Source: JBFLYO01 sp040756745
GTDB lineage: Bacteria > Bacteroidota > Ignavibacteria > UBA10030 > UBA6906
Length of the DNA stretch: 64,000 nt
Assembly: GCA_040756745.1 (NCBI GenBank)
Contig: JBFLYO010000004.1
Coordinates: 1 to 64,000, forward strand
Reading direction: 5' to 3'
This document shows, piece by piece, positions 1 to 10,300 of the stretch; positions within the stretch are counted from its first letter, which is position 1, and each line of letters starts with the position of its first letter. Below the pieces are notes generated by a model. The model was not told where the DNA came from, made no database searches, and saw only the letters and a program-made list of their open reading frames with translations. The position numbers were made by a program, and so were the translations under genes.

Positions 1-755
1 TCACTGCCGTCCCGAGCTTCGACCAGTGGGACGGGTTCCGCGTGATCATGGAACAGCGCGACGCGCGGAACGGCGACTCGGTCCTCTTCAAGCGCCGGTT
101 CACGTTCCACGTCGATACGAACGGCACCGCCCGCCGCGAGGAGGACCTCAGCAGAGCGACCGGCTGGGATTCGCTCGCCCAGGTGGTCACGGTGGTCTTG
201 GCCCTTAAGGGGGGGACGACGATCGATACAGTCGGCACCTCACCCGATTCGGGATATTCAGCGGAGATGAAAATCATTCTCACAGGCATGGGGTACCCTG
301 CGGGACGCGGCGATGGCGTCCTGTTCCTCGGCGCGACGCACTTTGACGGGGACATTTTCCCTACCGGCAAGTACGGCACGCGCACCTGGTTCATGCGTGA
401 AGGGGATTGGGATGACGGCGCGGCATGGATGTACATGGATCCGGGCACTCCTGTGAGCGTGGACGAAGGTGCGACGACGCTCCCGACGGAGTTCGCGCTG
501 CTCGGGAACTACCCGAACCCGTTCAACCCGTCAACGACGATCAAGTTCACGATGGCGCGCTCCAGCGAGGTACGGCTCGATGTGTACGATGTCCTCGGTC
601 GCCTGGTCGCGTCGGAGTCGCTCGGGGTCCGCACTCCCGGGACTCATGCCGTGAAGTTTAACGCGGCGAACCTTGCCTCGGGCTCGTACTTCTACCGTCT
701 CACGATGGCAGCTACCGGTGCCACCCAGGTGGGCAAGATGATGCTCTTGAAGTAA
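1..755 (+). CDS. T9SS-sorted secreted protein with CBM9-like domain, C-terminal part
   Basis: This reading frame is open from the first bases of the window, so the N-terminus lies upstream; about 250 codons are visible. The first two thirds resemble the end of a CBM9/DOMON-like carbohydrate-binding fold (aromatic- and Gly-rich, with a 'GDWDDG' stretch), which is a tentative call. The last ~85 residues are a clear FlgD-like T9SS sorting domain: 'NYPNPFNPSTTIKF', then 'VYDVLGRLV', then 'GSYFYRL', ending in a short basic tail 'KMMLLK'. Such domains send proteins through the type IX system to the cell surface or medium. A strong hairpin follows the stop, then a TonB-dependent receptor. The gene at 53714-56188 ends the same way and sits in the same position in the second module, so the two are probably counterparts. 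Confidence 0.75.
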   Translation, partial: TAVPSFDQWDGFRVIMEQRDARNGDSVLFKRRFTFHVDTNGTARREEDLSRATGWDSLAQVVTVVLALKGGTTIDTVGTSPDSGYSAEMKIILTGMGYPAGRGDGVLFLGATHFDGDIFPTGKYGTRTWFMREGDWDDGAAWMYMDPGTPVSVDEGATTLPTEFALLGNYPNPFNPSTTIKFTMARSSEVRLDVYDVLGRLVASESLGVRTPGTHAVKFNAANLASGSYFYRLTMAATGATQVGKMMLLK

Positions 756-768
756 GCTGTGCTCATGA

Positions 769-798
769 CCCCGCCTCCGCCGGTGCGCGGAGGCGGGG
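769..798 (+). terminator. GC-rich hairpin between T9SS gene and TonB receptor
   Basis: An 11-bp perfect stem (769-779 with 788-798, arms CCCCGCCTCCG and CGGAGGCGGGG) closes an 8-nt loop and is followed by a weakly T-rich stretch (TGTCTTGT). It could be an intrinsic terminator, or an mRNA-stabilising or processing hairpin within one operon. A similar hairpin lies at the same place in the second module (56203-56230). Confidence 0.6.
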
Positions 799-867
799 TG
801 TCTTGTACGCTCCATACCTTTCCCTCTTCCTCAGGGAGCCGTTCCACTGCACTCGGGAAAACGTGAC

Positions 868-3543
868 ATGGCCTCTCCACCCCTCACGCCGATCGCCCTC
901 GCCCTCACGGTGCTGGGAGTCATACTGAGCCAACCGTCCGCTCCGGCATTCGCAGGGACGACGGGCAAACTAGCTGGCCGGGTCATCGACCAGAAAAAGG
1001 AACCTCTTCCGAGCGCCAACATCGTGATCCTCGGCACCATGCTCGGCGCCGTCACGGACATCGACGGGTACTACACAGTCCTGAACATCCCGCCCGGCAC
1101 GTACGACGTGCAGGTCCGGCTGATCGGCTACCGGGCGTTCACCAGCAAAGGGGTGGAGGTGTCCACCGACCAGACGACAAAGCTCGATGCAACGCTGGAG
1201 GACGAATCAATAACAACCGAAGCGGTTGTCGTCACCGCGCAGAGACCGGTTGTGGAGGTCGGTCTCACAAGCACCGTTGCAACCGTCACCGATAAAGAGA
1301 TCAAGGCGCTCCCCGTGCAGGAGCTGCAGGATATCGTCAACCTGCAAGCGGGAGTGGTCAATGGCCACTTCCGCGGGGGACGCTCCGGCGAAGTGCAATA
1401 CCAGGTGAACGGCGTGTCGGTGAACAACGTCTTTGACAATTCCTCCACGGTGCGAGTAGACCGATCCCTGATCCAGGAGGTGCAGGTGATCACGGGGACC
1501 TTCGACGCCGAATACGGCCAGGCGATGAGCGGCGTCGTAAACACCGTGTTGAAATCCGGAAGCGAGACATTTACTCTTGACGCCGAGGTGTTGAGCGGGG
1601 GCTTCCTCTACCCGAACGGCGGCAAACGGGGGCTCGATTTCGAGCTGAGACCGTCGTCGACCCAGAACTACCAGGCAAGTATCAGCGGGCCGACGGGCCT
1701 GCCGGAGACGTTCTTCCTCCTGAATGCGCGGCGATACGTCTTTGACGATTACCTGGTGGGCGCACGGAGGTTTCGTCCCACGGATACATCGAATTTTGAG
1801 TCACAGACCCCGCGTCCCACGGGGGACGGTTCGGAGGTGCCGCTCGCCTACAGCCGCGAATGGTCCGGCCTGGCCAAGATCACGAACAGGTCGATCCCCG
1901 CGGTGGAAATCAGTTACCAGGCGCTGTTCAACGTGATCGAGGGCCGCCGACTGGGCGGAGCGTTTTCCTGGCGGCTGAATCCCGACGGGAGAACGATCCA
2001 GAAGACGACGTCGTATGTGCATGGCATCGACTGGACCCACACGGTCTCGGCGTCGATGTTTTACACGCTGAGCGTCCGGCAGAATTACTTCGATTACCAT
2101 GATTGGCTGTACGACGACCTGTACGACGCGCGATACGACTCTGCCGGCGCACCGCGGTCATTCAATCTCCTGCTCGACGGCGCGGTGGTGCAGGGGGCCG
2201 AGTTCTCCCGCTACCGCCAAAAGACCAACACGTTTCTTATTAAAGGATCCGTGACGGACCAGGTCACGCAGTCGTATCAGCTGAAGATCGGTGGCGAATA
2301 CATGGTCTCGAAGATGGAGTTCGGCACTCCGGGCGTGATCGCAGCCGAGCTGCAGCGCAGCGGAACGCAAGTCACCGAGGTTTTGGTCCGCCATGTGAAC
2401 GAACCTCCCACGTATCCCGGCGTCCAGACATACAAACCTATCTCCGGCGCAGGGTTTGTTCACAACCAGATTGAATGGAACGACCTCACGGTGCGCGCTG
2501 GAGTCCGATTCGAGTACTTTGCCCCCAAGGCGGTCGTGCCCGGTGACCTTGCCAACCCGGCCAACTCCATCCAGGGTGCGCCGCCACGGCCAGCGGTCAA
2601 AGCCACGCGCAAATACTCGCTTGCCCCACGGTTCGGGCTTTCGTATCCAATTACTACCCGATCATCGATTTTCTTCTCCTACGGGCATTTCTACCAGCTC
2701 CCCAAGCTGGGGGACATGTACGCGAACGCCGATTACAGTCGGCTCGCCCTTCTCCAGGCATCGGTCCCCGACTACGGGGTCATGGGGAATCCGGATGTCA
2801 AGCCGGAGAAGACCGTGCAGTATGAATTTGGATATAAGAACGCCGTTACCGACTTCCTGGGTATTTCGGTCAACCTCTTCTATAAGGATATCCGGGATCT
2901 GCTCGGTGTGGCGTTCATCAAGACGTACACCGGGGCCCAGTACAGCCGCCTGGACAACATCGATTTTGGGAACGTCACCGGCTTCACGCTCAGCATCGAC
3001 CAGCGCCGCATTGGCATTGTGAGTACAACCCTCGACTACACCTGGCAGATGGCCCAGGGAAACTCGAGCGAACCCCAGGAAGCCGCCAACCTCGCACAGG
3101 CGGGCTTCGATCCCCGTCCCCAGCAGGTCCCCTTTAACTGGGACCAGCGGCACACAATTAACGCGACGATACAGCTCTCGGAGCCGGACAACTACGCCGT
3201 GTCCGCGATCCTCCGGTTCGGGGGCGGTCAGCCATACACACCCTCGCTCGGCTCGGGGTTCGGTTCGCAGATCGAGCGGAACTCGGGGCGGAAGCCCGAC
3301 GGCTTCCTCGTCGACCTGCGCTTCGAAAAGTATTTCACTCTTGCAGGATGGAATCTCAGTACGTTCGCCCGCGTGTTCAATCTCCTGAACGCAACGTACT
3401 TCAACGGCTTTGTCTTCCAGAACACGGGAAGTCCCGACTACTCGCTGACCGCGGTAACAGACAAGAATCAGCTGCTCGATCCCACCAGGTACTATGCCCC
3501 CCGGAGGATCGAAATCGGGCTGACGCTGAGTTCTTCACAGTGA
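868..3543 (+). CDS. TonB-dependent receptor (SusC/CirA-like) with carboxypeptidase-like N-domain
   Basis: This 891-aa outer-membrane receptor probably imports a large glycan fragment or another nutrient using TonB energy. A signal peptide (about residues 1-30) is followed by a CarboxypepD_reg-like beta-sandwich ('GKLAGRVIDQKKEPLPSANI', then 'GYRAFTSKGVEV'). Next come a plug domain ('EVVVVTAQRP'-like segment, 'LQAGVVNGHFRGGRSGE') and a long beta-barrel ending in an aromatic-rich strand. It is followed 22 bp later by the ~1,090-aa T9SS protein and then a PorV-like protein, so the three look co-transcribed. No SusD-like lipoprotein is present. The close paralogue is at 56269-58935, with the same 'GHFRGGRS' plug motif. 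Substrate specificity cannot be read from the sequence; the glycan context suggests oligosaccharides. Confidence 0.9.
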   Translation: MASPPLTPIALALTVLGVILSQPSAPAFAGTTGKLAGRVIDQKKEPLPSANIVILGTMLGAVTDIDGYYTVLNIPPGTYDVQVRLIGYRAFTSKGVEVSTDQTTKLDATLEDESITTEAVVVTAQRPVVEVGLTSTVATVTDKEIKALPVQELQDIVNLQAGVVNGHFRGGRSGEVQYQVNGVSVNNVFDNSSTVRVDRSLIQEVQVITGTFDAEYGQAMSGVVNTVLKSGSETFTLDAEVLSGGFLYPNGGKRGLDFELRPSSTQNYQASISGPTGLPETFFLLNARRYVFDDYLVGARRFRPTDTSNFESQTPRPTGDGSEVPLAYSREWSGLAKITNRSIPAVEISYQALFNVIEGRRLGGAFSWRLNPDGRTIQKTTSYVHGIDWTHTVSASMFYTLSVRQNYFDYHDWLYDDLYDARYDSAGAPRSFNLLLDGAVVQGAEFSRYRQKTNTFLIKGSVTDQVTQSYQLKIGGEYMVSKMEFGTPGVIAAELQRSGTQVTEVLVRHVNEPPTYPGVQTYKPISGAGFVHNQIEWNDLTVRAGVRFEYFAPKAVVPGDLANPANSIQGAPPRPAVKATRKYSLAPRFGLSYPITTRSSIFFSYGHFYQLPKLGDMYANADYSRLALLQASVPDYGVMGNPDVKPEKTVQYEFGYKNAVTDFLGISVNLFYKDIRDLLGVAFIKTYTGAQYSRLDNIDFGNVTGFTLSIDQRRIGIVSTTLDYTWQMAQGNSSEPQEAANLAQAGFDPRPQQVPFNWDQRHTINATIQLSEPDNYAVSAILRFGGGQPYTPSLGSGFGSQIERNSGRKPDGFLVDLRFEKYFTLAGWNLSTFARVFNLLNATYFNGFVFQNTGSPDYSLTAVTDKNQLLDPTRYYAPRRIEIGLTLSSSQ

Positions 3544-3565
3544 AGCGACTACGGAGAGTGAACGG

Positions 3566-6500
3566 ATGAATCGAATGAAACTGTTCCTTGTGGCGCTGGC
3601 CGTCGTCGCTCTGAGCGGTGATGCAGCGGCGCAGGTCGTTCCCAAAAACCTCCGCGGCACGTCGGATGCCGAGCGCATCGGCCAGCATGACGCGAACAAC
3701 CTCCGGACCCGGTTCTGGAACTACGGGATGGTGGGAGACTATCCGAGCGACCCCATCAACGTCGACCTCCGGACCTTCCACTCCATGGAAGCGCCGAAGG
3801 GGTCGGGCGTCAATTATAGTGATGGCACAACGCCATTCGTCCTTTCAAAGATCAGGGATCTCGACGGGTTTGACTCGTACATCATGGAAACTGGTTACCG
3901 CGAACGGCAGGCGCAGCGCTCCAATGGGCAGCAGATGCGGTTCGAGCCGCGTCCGGGGTACTTCCAGGCCGACGTGAACATCAACCTGGCACTCTCTCCC
4001 GCAATCAGCAGCGACCCGCGGACGTGGCCGCCGACGTGGCCTGACAAGGACGCGAGCTGGAACGGCGCATGGAACGGCTACTTCGGGAAGCGCCCCGCCG
4101 CCGACCAGGAAAGCTTCACCGTGATGGATGATGATTATTATGATGCCTGGACGCGGTACTTTCCCGACACGCGCGATATCACCCGCCGTGGTCTCGGGAT
4201 GCGCGTCGAGGTTAGGGGATTCCAGTGGTCCAACCCGCAATCGAGCAACGTGATCTTCTGGCACTACGACATTACCAATGAAGGGACGGTCAGCTATCCC
4301 GAAAACGGGCAGAGCGAGAACATCATCTTCGGTCTCTACATGGACTCGGGGGTCGGCGGCTCCTCGATCTCCTGCGACGGCATTGCGGAGTCGGACGATG
4401 ACAACGCCTTCTGGGACCGCTCCTATGCAGGCCTCAACCTGGTGTACACCTGGGACGTCTACGGGCACGGCGCAGGCATCGGGACAAACTGCTATCCGTC
4501 AGGTTACCTTGGCTACGCATATCTTGAGACGCCGGGGAAGCCGTATAATGGCGTCGATGATGACGACGACGGCATTACTGACGAAGTGCGGAACGGCGGG
4601 CCAGGGACGCTGATCCAGGGGCAGACGACGATCAGAGACTACGTCGCGACCCATTACAACCTCGCCAAATTCGAAACCTTCTACGGGCCGCTGGACGACA
4701 GGCCTGCGTTCAAGGCGGCGCGCTGGTGGACCGGTGACGAGGATCTCGGTTGGACGGCAGAATACGACGATGTGGGCGCCGACGGGCTTCCCAACACCGG
4801 AGACGCAGGCGAAGCAGACGGGATTCCGACCGCGGGAGAAACACACTTCGACCAGACCGATCCCAATGAATCCGACCAGATTGGTCTGACCGGCTTCAAG
4901 ATGAACAGGATCCGCGTCGGTGCGGGGAACCCTTCAACGGAGGTAGACAACATCATTTTCTTCACCGATGCCGCCCGGTGGCCACAGCGACTGTACGAAA
5001 AGTTTACTTCGCCCGACCCTCCCAGCCGGTTCGACAACGCCGTCGCGGCGAACTACAACATCGGATTCGTCTTCGCCTCGGGACCGTTCACGTTGAAGGC
5101 TGGCGACAAGCAGCGGTTCAGTCTTGCGCTTGCCTTCGGATCGGACCTGCAGGAACTGAAGCGCACGATCTCCGTCGTGCAGGCCATCTACAACGCGAAC
5201 TACCAGTTCTCCGTTCCGCCCCCGATGCCTACCGTCAAAGGAGAGGCCGGTGACGGCTACATCCAGCTTACATGGGACGATGTTGCGGAGCGTGCAACCA
5301 ACCCGATCATCGGGACGAATGTTTTTGAAGGGTACCGGGTCTATCGGTCCACCGATCCGGATTTCCTGGACCCAAAGGTCATCCTGACAGCACGCGGCAC
5401 CACGACGATCGGCAACGGGAAGCCGATCGCACAATTCGACCTGAAGGACAACAAGAGCGGGTTTACCGAAGTGACCGTCGAGGGGATTGCGTATTATCTC
5501 GGCAGCGAAACCGGGCTGGCTCACTCCTTCCGTGACACGACGGTGAAGAACGGACAGCTCTATTACTATGCTGTCTGTTCGTATGACTATGGACCGACGC
5601 TTGCTCGCGGCACTACGAATTTCACGTATTATCCGTCGGAGAGTCCGATCACCGTTACCGGCACGCTGCGCGGCGGGTTTGTTCTCCCGCAAAACGTCGT
5701 GGCCGTCCGCCCGAACCCGAAGGTTCTCGGATATTCGCCGGCGGGCGTCTCTACGGTGACGCGTCTCTCCGGTACCGGCACAGGAACGGTTGGAGTGAAG
5801 GTCATCAGGTCCTCCGAGGTTCCGCACAACCATGTTTTGACCATCACGTTCGAAAACGATCCCGACAGAGTGCACGCGCGTTCGTACACCCTGAAGGACA
5901 GCACCACCGGGGAGGTCATCTTCAGCAGCGGCGACATCTTCGACGGATCGCTGAACGGGCAGGTCGGGGCAGGTTTGCTCCCAATCGTGTATACGCCCGA
6001 CGTGATTTCCATCGATTCATCGAGCGGATTCCTTCCGGGCAGTGCGACCAACGCGACGCTTGAGGCAATCTACAGAGATGAATCTCAGGGGGGGATGCCA
6101 ATCATCCTGCGGCGTATTGGGTTTCCGGACGACATTTCGGTGATTTTCTCTGATGTCCCGATCGATACATCCGTGGACTTCTTCCCCTACCCCGCGGCGC
6201 CGGTCAAGTTCACCGTCATCGCTCATTCTCCCACGGGGGACGTGAAGCTCCCCTTCCTGTTCTTTGACCTTGACGGCGACTCGACGTTGAGCCACCTTGC
6301 CGCAAACAGGGAAGCGATCCTCGTCCTGACAGGTTCTGCATCGACCTCAATCATGACGCGCATCACCTGGACGATCCAGATGAAAGGGGACAACGCTTCG
6401 ACCATCAATCCGACGCGCGGCGACGTCTACGCGCTGAAGCTGCAGCGGCCATTTGCCTCCGGCGACACATTCATGTTTACCACACAGGGCGAAGTCGTTG

Positions 6501-6838
6501 CGAGCGAGACAGCGAAGAAGCTCTTCGAGGGGTCGCCGTACGTCGTACCCAATCCGTACGTCGGTGCGGCGAGCTTTGAGCCGGATCCCTTCGGAGTCTT
6601 TGGGCGCGGTGACCGGAGGATGGAATTCCGCGGGCTCCCTCAGTCCTGCACCATCAGGATCTATACGGTCCGCGGTGATTTGGTGCAGACACTGGTGCAC
6701 GACGGGTCGACCAACGGATTTGTTGCCTGGAACCTGCGCTCGAAAGACAACCTCGATGTCGCTCCCGGACTCTATATTTACCATGTCGATGCCGGCACTA
6801 CGGGGACATCCATCGGCAAGTTCGCTATTATTAAATGA
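3566..6838 (+). CDS. Large T9SS-sorted surface protein, module A (unknown function)
   Basis: This is a 1,090-aa secreted protein with a clear signal peptide (about residues 1-22, ending 'SGDAAAQ'). I do not recognise an enzyme family. The N-terminal half contains a conserved block 'RVEVRGFQWS' followed by 'VIFWHYDI'. Asp-rich loops ('GVDDDDDGITDE', 'DQTDPNESDQIGL') follow, resembling thrombospondin-3/dockerin calcium sites. A fibronectin-III-like stretch sits around residues 550-680. The C-terminus has 'VPNPYVGAASFE' and ends 'GLYIYHVDAGTTGTSIGKFA', a FlgD-like T9SS sorting region. The paralogue at 58955-62047 shares all these blocks and the same neighbours. Because each copy lies between a TonB receptor and a PorV-like gene, it may act as the surface partner of the receptor; this is inference from position only. 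Confidence 0.8.
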   Translation: MNRMKLFLVALAVVALSGDAAAQVVPKNLRGTSDAERIGQHDANNLRTRFWNYGMVGDYPSDPINVDLRTFHSMEAPKGSGVNYSDGTTPFVLSKIRDLDGFDSYIMETGYRERQAQRSNGQQMRFEPRPGYFQADVNINLALSPAISSDPRTWPPTWPDKDASWNGAWNGYFGKRPAADQESFTVMDDDYYDAWTRYFPDTRDITRRGLGMRVEVRGFQWSNPQSSNVIFWHYDITNEGTVSYPENGQSENIIFGLYMDSGVGGSSISCDGIAESDDDNAFWDRSYAGLNLVYTWDVYGHGAGIGTNCYPSGYLGYAYLETPGKPYNGVDDDDDGITDEVRNGGPGTLIQGQTTIRDYVATHYNLAKFETFYGPLDDRPAFKAARWWTGDEDLGWTAEYDDVGADGLPNTGDAGEADGIPTAGETHFDQTDPNESDQIGLTGFKMNRIRVGAGNPSTEVDNIIFFTDAARWPQRLYEKFTSPDPPSRFDNAVAANYNIGFVFASGPFTLKAGDKQRFSLALAFGSDLQELKRTISVVQAIYNANYQFSVPPPMPTVKGEAGDGYIQLTWDDVAERATNPIIGTNVFEGYRVYRSTDPDFLDPKVILTARGTTTIGNGKPIAQFDLKDNKSGFTEVTVEGIAYYLGSETGLAHSFRDTTVKNGQLYYYAVCSYDYGPTLARGTTNFTYYPSESPITVTGTLRGGFVLPQNVVAVRPNPKVLGYSPAGVSTVTRLSGTGTGTVGVKVIRSSEVPHNHVLTITFENDPDRVHARSYTLKDSTTGEVIFSSGDIFDGSLNGQVGAGLLPIVYTPDVISIDSSSGFLPGSATNATLEAIYRDESQGGMPIILRRIGFPDDISVIFSDVPIDTSVDFFPYPAAPVKFTVIAHSPTGDVKLPFLFFDLDGDSTLSHLAANREAILVLTGSASTSIMTRITWTIQMKGDNASTINPTRGDVYALKLQRPFASGDTFMFTTQGEVVASETAKKLFEGSPYVVPNPYVGAASFEPDPFGVFGRGDRRMEFRGLPQSCTIRIYTVRGDLVQTLVHDGSTNGFVAWNLRSKDNLDVAPGLYIYHVDAGTTGTSIGKFAIIK

Positions 6839-6849
6839 GGAACCCGGCC

Positions 6850-7860
6850 ATGAAACGACATATCGCGCTGCTCGCCGGAGCGTCGCTCATTGCAGCGGGC
6901 TCCGTGGCAGGCCAGACAAAGACCGGGACGGCGGTCGGCCAGTTCCTCCTGATTGAACCGAGCGCCAGGATTTCCGCGATGGGGAATGCAGGCGTGACCG
7001 TGTCCGGTGAAATCCAGGCGGCCTACTTCAACCCGGCAGCGATCGGGCTTCTTGAGGGGAGCGGGGCGCAATTCACGCACAGCCCCTGGCTTGCCGACAT
7101 CACGTACGACTATGTGGGGGCAGCCCTTTCGCTCGGGGATTTCGGCAACCTGTTCGCCAGCGTGACTTCATTGAATTCAGGTGAAATCGACGTAACCACG
7201 GTCGAGCAGCCGCTGGGGACGGGTGAACGGTACACGGTGTCCGACCTCGCATTTGGTCTCGGGTACGGGAGAAGAATTTCCGACAGGTTCTCGCTCGGCC
7301 TCCAGTTCACCTACCTGCAGGAAACCATCTGGCATAGCTCCATGGCCGCGTTTGCCGTAAATGTCGGTACGCTGTACAGGATCTCCGAGGACGGCTTGCG
7401 CATCGGGGCCAGCATTTCCAACTGGGGGACCCGCGGCAAGTATGATGGACGAGATCTTCGCATCCTGTATGATCAGAATCCCGAGATTTTCGGGGACAAC
7501 CGTTCGCTGCCGGCAGAGCTGTTCACCAACGATTTTCCGCTTCCTATATTGTTTCGTGTCGGCGTCGGGTTACCGGTCCAGCTCACCGAGGACCATCAGG
7601 TGTTCGTGGCCGTCGACGCCTTCCACCCGAGCGACAACACCGAAAGCGTAAGCTTCGGGGCGGAATGGCTCTTCATGAACACCTTTGCGGTCCGCGGCGG
7701 GTACCAGCATCTCTTCCAGCAGGATTCGGAAGTCGGCCTCACCCTCGGTGCCGGGCTGCACTACGCCGTGAACGACATCGTCCTGACCTTTGACTACGGC
7801 TGGGCCGATTACGGGAGACTGGAGAACACCCAGCGAATGACGCTCGGGGTGAGATTCTGA
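6850..7860 (+). CDS. PorV/PorQ-family outer-membrane barrel protein
   Basis: This 336-aa protein has a signal peptide (MKRHIALLAGASLI..., ending 'VAGQ'), then the hallmark 'ARISAMGNAGVTVSGEIQAA', an 'YFNPAAIG' motif, and a beta-barrel ending in the typical aromatic/Phe-terminated strand ('MTLGVRF'). The family is FadL-like; PorV carries T9SS substrates to the attachment complex. An ATG at 6835 overlaps the upstream stop, but the start at 6850 gives a proper signal peptide and has GAGGA about 10 nt upstream. It is a paralogue of 62066-63091. Being last in each TonB-receptor module, it may act as a dedicated shuttle for the T9SS-sorted protein encoded just upstream; that role is inferred. Confidence 0.85.
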   Translation: MKRHIALLAGASLIAAGSVAGQTKTGTAVGQFLLIEPSARISAMGNAGVTVSGEIQAAYFNPAAIGLLEGSGAQFTHSPWLADITYDYVGAALSLGDFGNLFASVTSLNSGEIDVTTVEQPLGTGERYTVSDLAFGLGYGRRISDRFSLGLQFTYLQETIWHSSMAAFAVNVGTLYRISEDGLRIGASISNWGTRGKYDGRDLRILYDQNPEIFGDNRSLPAELFTNDFPLPILFRVGVGLPVQLTEDHQVFVAVDAFHPSDNTESVSFGAEWLFMNTFAVRGGYQHLFQQDSEVGLTLGAGLHYAVNDIVLTFDYGWADYGRLENTQRMTLGVRF

Positions 7861-7892
7861 GCGATGCTGCAATTGATGCTGTTGTCACCTCG

Positions 7893-10289
7893 ATGAAGGG
7901 ATTGCGTACGCGGTTCGGACGTTTTTCGCCGGACGGCAGAGAATACGTTATCACGACACCCCGCACCCCCCGGCCGTGGATCAATGTCATCAGCAACGGC
8001 GAATACGGCACGGTGGTCTCGCAGACGGGGAGTGGTTACAGCTGGCGGACCCATGCTCAACTCAACCGGCTGACGCGTTGGGAGCAGGACCTGGTGAGGG
8101 ACGACTGGGGGAAGTACGTTTACCTGCGGGATGACCGAGGCGAGGTCTGGTCGGCCGGCTGGAAGCCCGTGTGCGTGCGGCCGGAACGCTACCGGTGCAG
8201 ACACGGGATCGGATACACGGTCATTGAGTCCTCGAATCACGGGATCGACACCGCGCTGACCACGTTCGTGGCCGCGGAGGATCCCGTGGAAGTGTGGATC
8301 CTGCGCATGCGAAACAGGTCGCGCAGACGGCGTGTCATCGATCTCTACACCTACCTCGAATGGGGGCTCGGTCAGGCGCCCGACTGGCACCGCGAATTCC
8401 ACAAGAGCTTCATCACGACAACCTACGACTCCCGTTCAGGGGCGGTCATGGCCACGAAGCGCCTCTGGGAGGTGCCGGCTGAACGGGGTCACTGGAACAC
8501 GCAGTGGCCGTACGTTGCGTTCCACTCCGCCTCGTCTCACCCGCTGTCCTTCGATACGGACAAAGAATCCTTCCTGGGTCCGTACGGCCATCCTGCCGCT
8601 CCCCACGGAGTGTCAGGCAAGAAACTTGCCCGGCGGACAGGAAAAGGCCTTGACCATTGTGCGAGTCTGCATCACCGTATGAGGATTGCACCGAACGATG
8701 AGACGGTAGTAGTATACGTTCTCGGATGCGCTGACTCGGAGGCGCACGCACGCGCCCTTGCCGCCAGGTACCGGACTCCGGCCAAGGCCGAAGCCGCCCT
8801 GGCCGCCGTCTCCGCACGGTGGGATGCGCTGCTGGACACCATGAAGGTTGCGACACCCGATCCCGCGATGGACCTGATGGAAAACGTCTGGCTGAAGTAC
8901 CAGGCGATCTCCGGACGCATGTGGGGGCGATCGGCCTACTATCAAACCGGTGGGGCATACGGCTTCCGCGACCAGCTTCAGGACAGCATGCTCTGGCTGT
9001 CGGTCGACCCGGTGCGAACGAGGAGCCAGCTGCTCCTCCATGCACGACACCAGTTCGCCGATGGCACGGTATACCACTGGTGGCACCCCCTGACGGAGAC
9101 CGGACTCCAGAACCGAATATCCGACAATCTTCTCTGGCTCCCATACGTCCTGCATGCGTACCTTGAGGAAACTGCAGATGACGCAATCCTTGATGTTCAG
9201 GAACCCTTCGCTGACGATCCTTCGGGCGCGACGCTGTATGAGCATGGCGCGCGAGCGATCGAGAAAGCCCTTGAACGGTTCAGCCCCCGCGGGCTTCCGC
9301 TCATCGGCGAGGGGGATTGGAACGACGGTCTCAGTGCGGTGGGGCTCGACGGCAGGGGAGAATCGGTGTGGCTCGGCCAATTCCTACACAGGATTCTGAT
9401 CGACTTTGCCGGTATTGCTGCGCGACGAGATGACAGCGGGCGCTCGGACCGCTATGGCGCACGAGCCGCAGCACTCAGGGAGGCGCTCAACACAGCAGCA
9501 TGGGACGGCGGCTACTACTTCGGGGCAACGAAGGACACTGGCGAAGTCCTGGGTGGCGCAGGATGCCGCGAAGGCACCGTGTGGCTTAACCCGCAAACGT
9601 GGGCGGTGATCGGCGGCGTCGCGGATCGTGAGAGGGCAGAGCAGGTCTTTACAGTGGTCGAACAAAAACTGGAGAAGGATATCGGCCCGCTGCTGCTGTC
9701 GCCGGCCTACCGGACTCCCGATGAACACATCGGCTACCTGACCCGGTACAGCCCCGGGATGCGGGAGAACGGTGGGGTGTACACGCATGCGGCGACCTGG
9801 ACGGTCATTGCGGCTGCAATGCTCGGGAAGGGGAGTGCCGCACATCGCATCTATGCAAAGATCAACCCGGTCAACCGCAGCACAGACCCGCGGCGGTATT
9901 GTGCGGAACCCTACGCGACCGCCGGAAACATCGAGGGACCCGATTCCCCGTTCTTCGGACGCGGCGGATGGACGTGGTACACTGGATCGGCAGCGTGGTT
10001 GTATCGGGTCGGTCTCGAATGGATTCTCGGAATTCGGCCGACGCGGGAAGGTCTCCTCATTGACCCATGTATTCCACCATCCTGGAAGAGCTTCCGGGTT
10101 CAACGGAGATTCCGCGGTGCGGTGTATGACATCGAAGTCCGGAATCCCTCGAGAAGGGAGTATGGAGTTGCAGAGGTGTACATCGACGGCAAGCTCCACG
10201 GCGAATCCCTGGCTCCCCGTGCGAAGATCCTTCCGGTGTTCTCATCCGGCGAACGCCACTCTGTTGTTGTTGTCATGGGGGGTGAGTAA
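7893..10289 (+). CDS. GH94 family glycoside phosphorylase
   Basis: This 798-aa protein has no signal peptide, so it is likely cytoplasmic. It carries the GH94 layout: an N-terminal beta-sandwich (from 'MKGLRTRFGRFSPDGREYVI'), then an (alpha/alpha)6 barrel with 'GAYGFRDQLQDSM', then 'GEGDWNDGL', in which D478 matches the general acid of the family. C-terminal motifs are 'THAATW' and 'GGWTWYTGSAAWLYR'. The last motif is closest in style to cellobionic-acid phosphorylases and the GH94 domain of cyclic beta-1,2-glucan synthases. The length fits the former; characterised 1,2-beta-oligoglucan phosphorylases are longer. GH94 enzymes split beta-glucosides with phosphate, giving glucose 1-phosphate. 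The GH144-like and ABC genes downstream fit intracellular use of imported beta-gluco-oligosaccharides. The exact linkage is not determined. A terminator follows the gene. Confidence 0.88.
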   Translation: MKGLRTRFGRFSPDGREYVITTPRTPRPWINVISNGEYGTVVSQTGSGYSWRTHAQLNRLTRWEQDLVRDDWGKYVYLRDDRGEVWSAGWKPVCVRPERYRCRHGIGYTVIESSNHGIDTALTTFVAAEDPVEVWILRMRNRSRRRRVIDLYTYLEWGLGQAPDWHREFHKSFITTTYDSRSGAVMATKRLWEVPAERGHWNTQWPYVAFHSASSHPLSFDTDKESFLGPYGHPAAPHGVSGKKLARRTGKGLDHCASLHHRMRIAPNDETVVVYVLGCADSEAHARALAARYRTPAKAEAALAAVSARWDALLDTMKVATPDPAMDLMENVWLKYQAISGRMWGRSAYYQTGGAYGFRDQLQDSMLWLSVDPVRTRSQLLLHARHQFADGTVYHWWHPLTETGLQNRISDNLLWLPYVLHAYLEETADDAILDVQEPFADDPSGATLYEHGARAIEKALERFSPRGLPLIGEGDWNDGLSAVGLDGRGESVWLGQFLHRILIDFAGIAARRDDSGRSDRYGARAAALREALNTAAWDGGYYFGATKDTGEVLGGAGCREGTVWLNPQTWAVIGGVADRERAEQVFTVVEQKLEKDIGPLLLSPAYRTPDEHIGYLTRYSPGMRENGGVYTHAATWTVIAAAMLGKGSAAHRIYAKINPVNRSTDPRRYCAEPYATAGNIEGPDSPFFGRGGWTWYTGSAAWLYRVGLEWILGIRPTREGLLIDPCIPPSWKSFRVQRRFRGAVYDIEVRNPSRREYGVAEVYIDGKLHGESLAPRAKILPVFSSGERHSVVVVMGGE

Positions 10290-10300
10290 CTTCCGTCATC